64,000 nucleotides of DNA from Gammaproteobacteria bacterium HGW-Gammaproteobacteria-15 (GTDB lineage Bacteria; Pseudomonadota; Gammaproteobacteria; Enterobacterales; Alteromonadaceae). The position numbers were made by a program, and so were the translations under genes. This document shows positions 46,505 to 55,737 of this stretch, piece after piece. Position 1 is the first letter of the stretch. Each line of letters begins with the position of its first letter. Location of the stretch: NCBI GenBank assembly GCA_002840125.1, contig PGZF01000002.1:496001-560000 (forward strand), in the 5' to 3' direction. Below the pieces are notes generated by a model. It was not told where the DNA came from, did not search any database, and saw only the letters and a list, made by a program, of their open reading frames with translations.

Positions 46505-47839
46505 TTATAACGCCGTGGGTGTTTGCCTGGGCAATTGCACTGTTACTTCAAGCCCCGGTGGCTGATTACGCAAACTGATGCTGCCGCCATGTGCCTCGGC
46601 AATATCACGGCATAATGTCAGACCAATACCAGAGCCCTGCGGTTTGTTGGTATAAAACGGTACCAGCGCATGTTGCAATACTTCTTCTGTCATACCACCA
46701 CCGCCATCCTGTAATATCAGCATTAGCTTATCGGGCGTGTGTTTTATCTGCAGGAAAATATGCTCCGGGTTGCTGCCGCTTTCATGGGCATTTTTCAGTA
46801 AGTTCAGCAGTAACTGGGTTAACTGTTGCGGGTCGGCTTGCCAGCTGTTGTCTGGCAGCTCACCTTGCAGTTCAAATTCGTACTGATCCTGTAGCTGGTT
46901 TATCAGCCGGGGCCAGTTAATACTACTGCATTGCGGCGGCGGCAATTTGGCAAACTGAATATAGGCCTGCACAAATTGGTTTAGCTGCTGGCAGCGCTCA
47001 CTGATCGTGTCAAATAATTGCCCCAGCACCGCATTATGTTGCTGCTGAGCCAACTGGCTACCGGAAAACGCCAGCGACGATAGCGGCGCCAGTGTGTTAT
47101 TTAATTCATGACCTATTACCCGTAATAATTTTTTCCAGGCGTTTAGCTCTTCGCGCTGAATTTCTCGGGTAAGCGGCTTGAGCAAATACAGCCAGTGCTG
47201 CTTCTGATTAAGCTGAAACTGGCTGACAGATAAATGCCATACCGCTTGTTCGGTGTTTTCCAGCCGGATCAGGCCTTGCTGGCGGTTCTGTAGCGCCACA
47301 GCCAGCTCAGGCTGCATACCGGTAATGGCAAACAGCTTGCTGCCGTCAAAGGCTTTACCGCCGTTAAGCAGTAGCCGTGCTGCCGGGTTACTCATTAATA
47401 CGGTATCGCTGGCATCAGTTAGCAACAGTGCCGTTGGGCTACTTTGTAATACGGTATCAAGCAGCAACTCGCGCTGATATAACGTGGCGCGTTCGGCACG
47501 CAGCTGGGCCGACATTGTATTTAAGCTGTCTGCCAGGCTACTGAGTTCATTAATTTTTTGCTGGTTAGCGCTGGTGTTAAAACTGCCATCCTGCAGGTTT
47601 TGCGCATGCAGGTTAAGCGCCTGAATTTCCAGCATTAGCGGTTTTAACGCCCGGTGCAGTAACAGCGCCAAAGCCACCACGCCAACGCATATAACCAGCG
47701 TAACGGCGGGGTTGGCAGCAAAAAAAGCATACTGAACCGCCAGCAATAGCAGGGCAATTAGCGCGCATAGCGCATTTAGCCGGCTATGGGTACTTAACTT
47801 TGTTAAACGCGGCAGATAAAAACGCGGCTTAGGGGGCAT
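46505..47839 (-). CDS. Sensor histidine kinase (NtrB-like) of the ABC operon
   Basis: 444-residue kinase: two hydrophobic segments close together (about 25-65) with little periplasm between them, HAMP-like region, PAS domain (about 135-215), HisKA with phosphoacceptor in VIGHELNNTLAPLSSLAFS, and an HATPase domain with N box LLLNLLKNAHESGS and G boxes QDGGGGMTEE and GSGIGLTLCRDIA. The compact membrane part suggests it senses within the membrane, as bacitracin-type sensors do. The ATG at 47839 overlaps the regulator gene by 11 bp; last gene of a six-gene operon. Confidence 0.9.
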   Translation of the reverse strand: MPPKPRFYLPRLTKLSTHSRLNALCALIALLLLAVQYAFFAANPAVTLVICVGVVALALLLHRALKPLMLEIQALNLHAQNLQDGSFNTSANQQKINELSSLADSLNTMSAQLRAERATLYQRELLLDTVLQSSPTALLLTDASDTVLMSNPAARLLLNGGKAFDGSKLFAITGMQPELAVALQNRQQGLIRLENTEQAVWHLSVSQFQLNQKQHWLYLLKPLTREIQREELNAWKKLLRVIGHELNNTLAPLSSLAFSGSQLAQQQHNAVLGQLFDTISERCQQLNQFVQAYIQFAKLPPPQCSSINWPRLINQLQDQYEFELQGELPDNSWQADPQQLTQLLLNLLKNAHESGSNPEHIFLQIKHTPDKLMLILQDGGGGMTEEVLQHALVPFYTNKPQGSGIGLTLCRDIAEAHGGSISLRNQPPGLEVTVQLPRQTPTAL

Positions 47840-49169
47840 CAATACCGTAGTACTCCATCCGCCGGTACAACGCCTGGCGGCTGATGCCAAGCTGTTTAGC
47901 AGCACGCGACACTACGCCACCGGCTTGCAGCAGTGCCTGCTGCAGTTGCGCCTGGTCGATATCATCCAGCGCTCTTTTGCCCGCCAGGGCAAGCTGTGGC
48001 AAACCCAGATCGCTGCTTTGAATCTCATTAGTGCTGCTTAGCAGCAGGGCGCGCTGACAGACATTTTGCAACTCGCGCACATTGCCGGGCCAGGGGTAGT
48101 GCTGCAGTAATTGCTCTGCTGCAGCACTTAAGGCTTTTTTACCGGCGAGAAAATAACGCGCCAGTGGCAGTATATCGTCTGGCCGTTCATTTAACGCAGG
48201 CAGTGCCAGTTGCACCACATTGACACGGTAATATAAGTCTTGCCGAAACTGGCCCAGAGCAATGGCAGCCGTTAAATCGCTGTTGGTGGCGCTGATCAGC
48301 CGCACATCTACCTTACGCGTTTGGCTGGAACCTAAGCGTTCAAACTCGCCGGTTTGCAATACCCGCAGCAACTTGGCCTGGCCGGCCAGCGATAAATTGC
48401 CTATTTCATCCAGAAACAAACTGCCGCCATCTGCGGCTTCAAAGCGGCCAATACGGGTTTTACTGGCGCCGCTATAGGCGCCGGCGTCAGCGCCAAACAG
48501 TTCAGCTTCCATTAAATCGGCCGGTAGGGCGCCCATATTCACCTTAATAAAGGGTTTATCTTTACGCTCAGAATTGGCGTGCAATACATTGGCTATGCCT
48601 TCTTTACCGGCGCCGTTAGGCCCAGTGATCAGCACCGCGGCATTGGCCGGTGCCAGCTGCAGTGTCATTTGCAGCAGTTGCTGCATTTGGCTGCTGGCAA
48701 ACACCAGGCCGCACAGGTCTTTGCCGGCAAAGGCGGCATGACGTTCGCGTTCAGCGCGCTGCTGTTGCTCGGTTAGCTGCTTTAATTTGAGCGCATTGGC
48801 CACGGTAAGCAGCAAGCGCTGATCATCCCACGGCTTGGCGATATAGTCGGTGGCACCGGCTTTTACCAGCTCTACCACCATTTCCAACTGGGTCCAGGCG
48901 GTCATCAGCACAATAGGTGTTGCCGGATATTGCTGACGCAACTGATAAAACAAGGCTTTGCCCTGAGCGCCCTGCATTTCGCCGGCGCTAAAGTTCATAT
49001 CCTGCAATATTAAGTCAATGCTGTGCTGGCCAAAGCTATGCTGGCTAAGTATTTGCCAGGCCTGCTCAGGGGTATGGGCACAAAACACCTGATAACCCTG
49101 CAACGCAAACAGCGTTTGCAGGGCCTGACAGATTGGCTGATTGTCATCAATAACCAATAATTTCAGCAT
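47829..49169 (-). CDS. Sigma-54-dependent response regulator (NtrC-type)
   Basis: 446 residues: receiver domain (1-125, phospho-Asp57 in DLILQDMNF, Lys in IAKPWDD), AAA+ domain (about 155-375, Walker A GPNGAGKEG, sigma-54 contact loop GAYSGA in place of GAFTGA, DEIGNLSLAGQAKLLRVLQ), and a C-terminal Fis-type HTH (AAKQLGISRQALYRRMEYYGI). It should activate a sigma-54 promoter, and one is found upstream of this same operon with palindromic sites, so positive autoregulation is likely. Tyr for Phe and Ser for Thr in the contact loop are conservative variants. Confidence 0.92.
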   Translation of the reverse strand: MLKLLVIDDNQPICQALQTLFALQGYQVFCAHTPEQAWQILSQHSFGQHSIDLILQDMNFSAGEMQGAQGKALFYQLRQQYPATPIVLMTAWTQLEMVVELVKAGATDYIAKPWDDQRLLLTVANALKLKQLTEQQQRAERERHAAFAGKDLCGLVFASSQMQQLLQMTLQLAPANAAVLITGPNGAGKEGIANVLHANSERKDKPFIKVNMGALPADLMEAELFGADAGAYSGASKTRIGRFEAADGGSLFLDEIGNLSLAGQAKLLRVLQTGEFERLGSSQTRKVDVRLISATNSDLTAAIALGQFRQDLYYRVNVVQLALPALNERPDDILPLARYFLAGKKALSAAAEQLLQHYPWPGNVRELQNVCQRALLLSSTNEIQSSDLGLPQLALAGKRALDDIDQAQLQQALLQAGGVVSRAAKQLGISRQALYRRMEYYGIDAP

Positions 49170-49172
49170 AGT

Positions 49173-50366
49173 TTATAAGGCTTTAGTGGCAGTGGCCGGT
49201 GATATCCGGGTGGCAATAGTCGCAGGATACCATGTGGCTACAGTGACACAAAGTAGTAATACAGTGCAGGTTAGCAACGGTAACCACCAGTTTAGAGAGG
49301 GAATACTGATTACTTGCGCTAACACCTGATTAAGCACCAGCGCACAACCAACGCCGGCAACAGCGCCAAGTGCTGTGGTTAACCAGTTTTCGCTTAGCAG
49401 CTCAGTAAAAATACGGCCTTTGCTGGCCCCCAGCGCCCGTTTAATACCGATTTCCTGCTGGTGCTTTAACGTATGAAAATAGGCATTACTATAGCTGGAA
49501 ATCATGCTTACCAATAGCATCAAGGCGCTGAGTAAGCTAAGCAGGCTGGCCAAACCAAATTCATTGCTGTATAGCAGTTGCTGCTGCTCTGCCAGCGTGC
49601 GGATGTAAAAAATTTCAATATTGCTATCTACCTGCTGCAGCACCTGCGTTAGTGCCTGGCGCACCTTAGTGGTGCTGTCTGAGGTGGTCCGTATCAGCAG
49701 GCTGTAACCCCAGTCAACGCCCAGCAATGGTGCTACCTGAATGGAGTTATAGTTTACAGTACCGGCCCAGCGCTGGCCGTAAAAGTCTGCTACGACGGCC
49801 GCAACCGGGCCACGGTTTACCAGCCGGCCTACCGCTGGTTTATCGTCAAACACCTTATTGGCCAGGCTTTGAGTAATAACCACCGGCGACTTTGCTACGC
49901 CGTCTACAGCGATTTCATGTTGCGGCAATTCCCCGGCCAAAACTTGCAGTTGCAACACGTTAAAAAAATCGGCTGATACGGTGTATAACGGCACGGCATT
50001 GGCTCTACTAAGCTCTTCGCGATCGGGATCTTCCACATTGCCATTATTGCCGCCTTGCAGCAAAGGGCCCTGGTTACTGTAAGCCACAGCAACTACTCCA
50101 GGCACAGTGCGAATGGCTTCTAATTGCCGCGTGAGTAAATCGCCCAGTGCCGGGTATTGGCGTAAGGCTATTGTCGTCGGTTTAAGCTGTACCTGCAGCG
50201 TTTGTTGCAACGGCAGCCCGGTAGATTGCTGCAGTTGCTGCCGTGTTTGTTGCGCCAGCAATATGCTGTTAAGCAGTAAAGCAAAGGTCATTGCCAGCTG
50301 GACCAGTAGCAGGGTGGTTACCACTTTGCGCCGTTGTAGCGATTTAAACAGTAAATGTAGTGGCAT
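49173..50366 (-). CDS. MacB/FtsX-like ABC permease 2
   Basis: 397-residue permease with the MacB/FtsX topology: one N-terminal helix (about 16-36), a large periplasmic domain (about 45-270), then three helices (about 278-300, 330-352, 366-388). The coupling segment HQQEIGIKRALGASKGRIFTELLSENWL is the family signature. It lies 3 bp before the regulator gene and 5 bp after permease 1, and must form a heterodimer with it. Confidence 0.88.
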   Translation of the reverse strand: MPLHLLFKSLQRRKVVTTLLLVQLAMTFALLLNSILLAQQTRQQLQQSTGLPLQQTLQVQLKPTTIALRQYPALGDLLTRQLEAIRTVPGVVAVAYSNQGPLLQGGNNGNVEDPDREELSRANAVPLYTVSADFFNVLQLQVLAGELPQHEIAVDGVAKSPVVITQSLANKVFDDKPAVGRLVNRGPVAAVVADFYGQRWAGTVNYNSIQVAPLLGVDWGYSLLIRTTSDSTTKVRQALTQVLQQVDSNIEIFYIRTLAEQQQLLYSNEFGLASLLSLLSALMLLVSMISSYSNAYFHTLKHQQEIGIKRALGASKGRIFTELLSENWLTTALGAVAGVGCALVLNQVLAQVISIPSLNWWLPLLTCTVLLLCVTVATWYPATIATRISPATATKAL

Positions 50367-50371
50367 CAGCG

Positions 50372-51670
50372 TTATTCCTTAAGTTGCTTGTTCAGTGAGC
50401 CAAAAGAGGCGCGTAATGACGGATATAGCGTTACCAGGTAGCTACAAAATAGGGTAAGTACGGCCAGTGCCAGCATTAATTGTACGTCCCAACCGGCAAA
50501 TAAGTGGTTAGCAGGCCACAGGCTGTTCATCAGTTTTGTACAGCCATAGGCAATAACTGCGGCGCCGGCCAGGGTAAAGGTACTCATCAGCCCCATATCC
50601 ACCAGCAATTGCATTTGTAACTGGCTGCGATTGGCGCCAAGCGCACGGCGCAGGCTAAATTCATACTGGTTACTCAGATAACGGTTTAACGATAAATGGC
50701 TGGCATTAAATACACTTACCAGTAAAAACAGCAGGGTAACGATAGCAAAGGCTTTAATATCCGCCGACTCACCGCCAAAGTAGCGCACGATATCACGCAA
50801 CATCACTAACTGATTAGCTTCGGCGCTCGGATGGCGGCCAGCGGCTTTTTCATCGGTAACCAAATTAGCCATAAACTGGCGGTATGCCTGCTGCTGTGCC
50901 GGAGTGTCTAATTGCACCCAGTATTGCAATTGGTGTAGGGCCTTGTTACGGCCATCTGTGGCCAGCTTACGGAAATCGGCATCGTCAAAAGTAGATGAGT
51001 TGGTACTTGATAAATAGTTATAGTCGTAGCCACTTTCCAGTGGCAGATAAACATCTTCGACCGGGTTCAGATACTGCCGATTGTAAGCATCATATAGCTT
51101 TGGCAACATTTGCCAGTCATCAAGCACGCCTATAATGGTAAACAGCCTGTCGTCCAGCAGCAACTGCTGCCCGACCACGTCGGTTCGGCCAAGTATTTTT
51201 TCTGCCGTAGCTTTACTTAGCAGCAGCTCGTCGCGTGCCTGATTGTCTGCCCAGATAGTGCCATGCAGCAGCGGTACATCAAACATGCTGAAAAAGTCAC
51301 GCTGAGTAATGCGAACAGTTACCGGCGTTGGGGGCTGTGCTGCATGCTGACGCAGATACCCATCGGCGCTGTACATAGCGGCTTTGGCGCTAGGGATAGT
51401 GCTAACGTCCAGTTTGGCGACATTACTGTAACTTAGCACTGGCGGCGGTTTGCAATCGCTGCACTGGTAAGGCACCAACATCAGCATTGGAAAAAACAAC
51501 TTGTCACTTTTATCTGGCAGTGGATCGCTGTTCATTCGGTAATAAAAGGTGGCGTTGCTGAAAAACACACCCAGCCCCAGGCTTAAGATCAATACTGTCA
51601 ACATATAAGGCAGGGGCGCGCGTTTAATGCTAAACCAGCTGACTTTGAGGTAGTAAAATAGCTGTTCCAT
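50372..51670 (-). CDS. MacB/FtsX-like ABC permease 1
   Basis: 432-residue permease of the same type as its neighbour: helix at about 20-40, periplasmic domain with two Cys (QCSDCKPPP near 75-82) that may form a disulfide, and three C-terminal helices. The signature reads YEFSLRRALGANRSQLQMQLLVDMGLM. AAGGAA ribosome site. Pairs with the ATPase 9 bp upstream and with permease 2 downstream. Confidence 0.88.
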   Translation of the reverse strand: MEQLFYYLKVSWFSIKRAPLPYMLTVLILSLGLGVFFSNATFYYRMNSDPLPDKSDKLFFPMLMLVPYQCSDCKPPPVLSYSNVAKLDVSTIPSAKAAMYSADGYLRQHAAQPPTPVTVRITQRDFFSMFDVPLLHGTIWADNQARDELLLSKATAEKILGRTDVVGQQLLLDDRLFTIIGVLDDWQMLPKLYDAYNRQYLNPVEDVYLPLESGYDYNYLSSTNSSTFDDADFRKLATDGRNKALHQLQYWVQLDTPAQQQAYRQFMANLVTDEKAAGRHPSAEANQLVMLRDIVRYFGGESADIKAFAIVTLLFLLVSVFNASHLSLNRYLSNQYEFSLRRALGANRSQLQMQLLVDMGLMSTFTLAGAAVIAYGCTKLMNSLWPANHLFAGWDVQLMLALAVLTLFCSYLVTLYPSLRASFGSLNKQLKE

Positions 51671-51679
51671 AACAGTTCC

Positions 51680-52378
51680 TTAAGCAGTGTGCTGCGCCAG
51701 TGGATCGTACATAGTAGAGTCGTGTAACTGGCCGTCGATGATCTGGATATTACGCCCGGCGCGCCGCGCCTGATCAGGGTCATGCGTGACCATTAAAATG
51801 GTACAACCTTGCCGGTTAATTTGCTCCAGCAGCTCCATTACCTGGCGCGCCATTAACGAGTCGAGGTTACCGGTAGGTTCGTCGGCCAGTAAAATGCGTG
51901 GCTGGCCGGCAATAGCTCTGGCAATAGCCACGCGCTGTTGCTGGCCACCGGATAGCTGGCCCGGCAGGTAATCGCGCCGCGCATGCAGGCCAACCAACTC
52001 CAGTGCTTGCTCAATACGCTGCTTACGCTCTGCCGCTTTTAGGCCACGGTAGCGCAAAGGCAGTTCGATATTGTCGTAAATGCTGAAGTCTTTAATTAAA
52101 TTAAAGCTTTGAAAGATAAAACCTATCTTTTCATTACGCAGCTTGGATAGGGCGGCATCCGGTAAACCTTTTACCGATTTGCCATCAAGCTGGTAATCAC
52201 CGCTGTCAAAGCTTTCCAGCGTGCCAAGAATATTTAGCAGCGTAGATTTACCCGACCCCGACGGGCCCGTAAGGGCGGCAAACTCGCCTTCATTTACCTG
52301 CAGGTTAACCTCGCGCAGGGCATGGGTTTCAATTAATTCGGTGCGAAAAACTTTGCCTAAGTTGGTTAGCGTTATCAT
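51680..52378 (-). CDS. ABC transporter ATP-binding protein (MacB/LolD type)
   Basis: 232-residue ATPase: Walker A GPSGSGKSTL, Q loop GFIFQSFNLI, signature LSGGQQQRVAIARAI, Walker B RILLADEPTGNLD, H loop MVTHD. Belongs to the LolD/MacB/YknY group that powers mechanotransmission-type permeases. Serves the two permeases downstream and the HlyD-like adaptor upstream. Confidence 0.93.
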   Translation of the reverse strand: MITLTNLGKVFRTELIETHALREVNLQVNEGEFAALTGPSGSGKSTLLNILGTLESFDSGDYQLDGKSVKGLPDAALSKLRNEKIGFIFQSFNLIKDFSIYDNIELPLRYRGLKAAERKQRIEQALELVGLHARRDYLPGQLSGGQQQRVAIARAIAGQPRILLADEPTGNLDSLMARQVMELLEQINRQGCTILMVTHDPDQARRAGRNIQIIDGQLHDSTMYDPLAQHTA

Positions 52379-52409
52379 CTGTTATTCCTATATTTGATTC
52401 GTTGCATTG

Positions 52410-53678
52410 TTAATTCAGGTTCACCCGGTTTAAGTCTTTAAAGTCGGCTAAATTGGAAATGACCCATTGTTCGCCCTCAGTGGCACCACTGAGTATTTCT
52501 ACCCACTGTACCGACAGTGCGCCTAATTCAACCGGCTTGCGTACCGCTTGGTTATTCACTACCTGGTAGGCCTGGCGGCCACCACCTGAGCTGATAAAGT
52601 CGCCACGGGCAATTTTCAGCACGTTTTCTTTATGCTCCAGTATTACCCGTGCGGTTAAGCGCTGGCTTTGGCGTAATTGCCGGCTGTCGGCCTGGCTAAA
52701 GCGCACCCTGGCACTTACCTGGTTGCTGCGTACTTCCGGCGCGATATAGCTAATGGCACCGCTTAACTGCTGGTTGCCTAAATCTACCTCTACCTGCTGG
52801 CCGGGCAATAAATCGCGGGCATAGCTTTCCGGTACGGCAAGTTCGGCCTCGTACTGGCTTAAATCAATAACAGTTAACAGCGCCTGGCCTGGCAGCACAT
52901 GGCTTTGCTGCTCAACCAGCCAGTTACCCAGCTGGCCGGTAACCGGCGCAGTAATATTTAATGCGGTGACTTTGCGCTCCAGCTCGTTTACCACCAGTTG
53001 CTGGCGGTGAATATCTTGCGCCCGTGAGCTCAGTTCAAAGCTGAGTTTGTCTTTTGCCAGCTCAACTTTGCGTTTGGCATGATCAAACTCCAATTCGGCT
53101 TTAGTGAGATTGTCGGTGGCGATATCAAAATCCAGTTTGCGAATAACGCCAAGCTCAATCGACTGGGTGGCCCGCTGCAGTTCGCGCCTTGCTGCCAGCA
53201 AATTTACCTGCGCGGCATTCATTACCTGCTCCATATCCAGCTGTTGCTCACGCGCGTCTAATTCTGCACGTTCAGCCTCGCTTTGCATGCTGGCCAATAC
53301 CGCCTGTTGCTGTTGTAAATCGTTTTGCAGCGCCGGGCTGGTAATGGTAGCCAGTAAATCGCCCAGGGTTACCGCTTCGCCCGGTTGTTTAAATAATTGC
53401 ACCTGGCCGGTTTCCTGGCTGTACAGAGTAGGGGCATTGGCGGCCACAATACGGCCCTGCACCGCGATATCGCGCACTAAGTCACCGCGTTGTACACTGG
53501 CAAACTGCATTTGGCTGCGCGGTAAAACTAAACTGGCGCTTTCGCCAACCGACTGAAAAAACGCCACCGCCAGTACCAAAGTGGTACCGGTGATGGCAAC
53601 GGCTGGGAGAAACCGGCGCAGCGCGCTTTTAGCCGGGCGCTGAATAATATTGTCTTGTTGTTGTGTACCCTGGATCAT
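52410..53678 (-). CDS. HlyD/MacA-type periplasmic adaptor of ABC efflux system
   Basis: 422-residue membrane-fusion protein: one N-terminal membrane helix (about 25-45), barrel-sandwich half (TLYSQETGQVQLFKQPGEAVTLGDLLATI), long coiled coil (about 110-215), second lipoyl half (VTALNITAPVTGQLGNWLVEQQSHVLPGQALLTV) and a C-terminal beta barrel. It links an inner-membrane ABC pump to an outer-membrane channel. No TolC-like gene is in the window. The start at 53678 is preferred over the frame opening at 53705. First gene of the operon. Confidence 0.88.
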   Translation of the reverse strand: MIQGTQQQDNIIQRPAKSALRRFLPAVAITGTTLVLAVAFFQSVGESASLVLPRSQMQFASVQRGDLVRDIAVQGRIVAANAPTLYSQETGQVQLFKQPGEAVTLGDLLATITSPALQNDLQQQQAVLASMQSEAERAELDAREQQLDMEQVMNAAQVNLLAARRELQRATQSIELGVIRKLDFDIATDNLTKAELEFDHAKRKVELAKDKLSFELSSRAQDIHRQQLVVNELERKVTALNITAPVTGQLGNWLVEQQSHVLPGQALLTVIDLSQYEAELAVPESYARDLLPGQQVEVDLGNQQLSGAISYIAPEVRSNQVSARVRFSQADSRQLRQSQRLTARVILEHKENVLKIARGDFISSGGGRQAYQVVNNQAVRKPVELGALSVQWVEILSGATEGEQWVISNLADFKDLNRVNLN

Positions 53679-53715
53679 CGTTATTGTGCTCTTACTTATT
53701 AGCAATGTAGTGATA

Positions 53716-53733
53716 TAGCAGCTTTAGTGCCAA
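53716..53733 (-). promoter_or_regulatory. Sigma-54 promoter of the ABC/two-component operon
   Basis: Minus-strand sequence TTGGCACTAAAGCTGCTA has the invariant GG and GC spaced by exactly ten bases (-24/-12), with TGGCAC matching the -24 consensus. It lies about 40 bases before the adaptor start. The operon encodes its own NtrC-type activator. Confidence 0.82.
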
Positions 53734-53787
53734 TATTTAACATATTGAGTAATAATGACTTATTCTATTTACTGTGGCTTTTAGCAC

Positions 53788-53829
53788 TGTCCGCGGACAA
53801 TTGCTGTGTCCGCGGCAAAGTTGCGGACA
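53788..53829. promoter_or_regulatory. Tandem activator sites (UAS) for the NtrC-type regulator
   Basis: A perfect palindrome TGTCCGCGGACA (53788-53799), a one-sided degenerate copy TGTCCGCGGCAA (53807-53818) and a half site TTGCGGACA (53821-53829) lie 55-110 bases upstream of the sigma-54 promoter. The first two centres are 19 bp apart. This position is usual for enhancer sites bound by Fis-HTH activators. Confidence 0.75.
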
Positions 53830-53896
53830 ACAGTTGCCAAAACAATTGCTTAACGTAGAATCGGTGGCGCAGATAATAATAAAACATGAGACTAAA

Positions 53897-54823
53897 ATGG
53901 ATTTATCAGCCCGGCAGTGTGATAACTGCCACACCAGCTTACAAGGTGATTTTTGCCATCAGTGTGGCCAGGAAAAGAAAAGCTACATTCGTAATGTCAG
54001 TGGTGTGGTAACAGAGTTTTTCGGTGAGTTTAGTAACTGGGATACCCGCGTCTGGCGCACACTGGTGCCGCTATGGTTCCGGCCCGGCTTTTTAAGCCGC
54101 CGTTATGTACAGGGCCACCGCGTGCCTTATGTGCCGCCACTGCGGCTGTATTTATTTACCTCAATTATTGCCTTTTTACTGTTTGCTCAATTAATGCCTG
54201 AATCAGTGGGCACTGTAAATATACCCACCGATAACGCTCAGCTGGCCGCTGATGGTATAACAGTAGAGCAGGCCGAAAGCATTAGCGGGCTGATGACCGG
54301 TATTAATGAAGGCGTAAAAAAGCAGGGGCCGACGGATAACGATCTGATGTTTTTATCAGATGACGACAAAGACATCTTTTACACCAAACTGGATGCCATT
54401 ATTGCCAACCCGAAACTGGCGATAAATAAATTCTTCAGCCTGGCACCGCAAATGATGTTTTTGCTGCTGCCGTTATTTGCGCTGCTGCTTAAGCTAATGT
54501 ATATCCGCTCAGAGCGGTACTATACCGAGCATTTAATTGTGGCACTGCACAGCCACAGTTTTATTCTGCAGTTCTCAGTGTTGTACCTGGCATTACAGGC
54601 GCTTGCTGCCGTTAGCTGGCCCTGGCTGGTGCAGCCCATTGAATGGCTGGCCGCGGCCACCCTGATTTGGATCCCAACTTACTTATTGTTAAGCCAAAAA
54701 TTTTACTACCAGCAAAGCTGGGGTAAAACCATGTTGAAGTTCTGGCTTACCAGCTCCTTGTATAACATATTGTTTATGTCTGCGATTATCGGCTTAATTA
54801 TCTTAAGTATTTTATGGTCTTAA
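53897..54823 (+). CDS. DUF3667 membrane protein with zinc ribbon
   Basis: 308-residue inner-membrane protein. An N-terminal zinc ribbon (CDNCHTSLQGDFCHQCGQ, residues 9-26) is followed by the conserved DUF3667 block (DTRVWRTLVPLWFRPGFLSRRYVQGHRVPYVPPLRLYLFTSI) and about five helices. Function unknown. The ATG at 53897 is used; the longer frame from 53774 would cross the activator sites of the divergent operon. Divergent from the efflux operon, so the same sites might affect it. Confidence 0.8.
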   Translation: MDLSARQCDNCHTSLQGDFCHQCGQEKKSYIRNVSGVVTEFFGEFSNWDTRVWRTLVPLWFRPGFLSRRYVQGHRVPYVPPLRLYLFTSIIAFLLFAQLMPESVGTVNIPTDNAQLAADGITVEQAESISGLMTGINEGVKKQGPTDNDLMFLSDDDKDIFYTKLDAIIANPKLAINKFFSLAPQMMFLLLPLFALLLKLMYIRSERYYTEHLIVALHSHSFILQFSVLYLALQALAAVSWPWLVQPIEWLAAATLIWIPTYLLLSQKFYYQQSWGKTMLKFWLTSSLYNILFMSAIIGLIILSILWS

Positions 54824-54920
54824 ATGGGTAGCACAAAAAGATAAAGCTTAAAATCTGCGCTACAGCGCAGCGGCCTGCTATTTTTATTGCTTAAGCCACA
54901 ACATCAAAAGGCAAAGGCAA

Positions 54921-55460
54921 ATGGCCCAGTTTCTGGAAGTACTTATCGGCAGCTTTCTTGGCAGCAGCGTGGTAACGGCCTTGCTGGGCGTATTGTTTTT
55001 GCGGCGCAATAAAACCATTGAAACCCAGATAGAAGCCCAGTTTAGCCAGGGCTTAAAGGTGTTTGAATCTACCCGTAACTGGAAACAGCAAGCACTGGCC
55101 GAGCTGTTTGGCCCTATGCAAATGCAGTTAGAGCGCACCAAGCGCGCCTTTCAGCGCTGGGATAACAAAAACTTGCATTTAGAAGCTGAGGTAATTCAAA
55201 AGGGCAATATCGCCATTCGTGATCTGCTACTGGCCAAAGGCCATCTGATCCCAGCGCATCTTATGCTGCACGCCGTTAGCCTGATAGAACACTATGACGC
55301 CTGGATAGAAGCCTATAACCGCATTCGCAATGACAATAACCTGACCGCCCAAACCGATTTCGTTTTTGTCGGCCCGGCAGGGTATCCCTTTCCAGCCAAA
55401 GCAGAACAAGCATTTAAAGACGAGTTTCACGCTTTGCAGCAAGCGTTGTATGGCGTGTAA
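54921..55460 (+). CDS. Membrane-anchored unknown protein
   Basis: 179-residue protein with one N-terminal helix (about 5-27), a short coiled coil (NKTIETQIEAQFSQGLKVFEST), and a soluble helical domain (about 60-179) of no recognised family. GPMQMQLERTKRAFQRWDNKN and YDAWIEAYNRIRND suggest a DUF4760-like helical bundle, but this is uncertain. Lies just before the cassette array and may be its ordinary chromosomal boundary. Confidence 0.55.
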   Translation: MAQFLEVLIGSFLGSSVVTALLGVLFLRRNKTIETQIEAQFSQGLKVFESTRNWKQQALAELFGPMQMQLERTKRAFQRWDNKNLHLEAEVIQKGNIAIRDLLLAKGHLIPAHLMLHAVSLIEHYDAWIEAYNRIRNDNNLTAQTDFVFVGPAGYPFPAKAEQAFKDEFHALQQALYGV

Positions 55461-55666
55461 ATTAAAATAAATTGCATGGGTAGATAAATAGTTTTAGGTG
55501 AATTTATTGTTAGCAAGTAAATCGCAAGCTTAAACCACGCTTTCGCCAAGCAAAAGCATCCTGCTGAATAAAAATCTGTTGATTTACGTAGTGTTATTGG
55601 ATAGCTTGATTTTATTTACAAAAGATAGAGTGGAGTTTACACAGCGTGAAAGCGTGAACCGGATCG

Positions 55667-55726
55667 TTCAACAGGCGTTTAGCCGTCACTGAACAGCGTG
55701 CCGGATAAAACGCTAAAGCGTTATGC
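55667..55726 (+). repeat. Putative attC/att site at start of cassette array (weak)
   Basis: 60 bp starting GTTCAAC and ending in the core GTTATGC. Inner arms CGTTTAGC and GCTAAA-G-CG pair with one extrahelical base, as attC sites do. A gene begins 12 bases after the core with AAGGAG, the usual cassette layout. R'' and R' are not well matched, so this may be a degenerate attC. Confidence 0.45.
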
Positions 55727-55737
55727 CAAGGAGTAAT

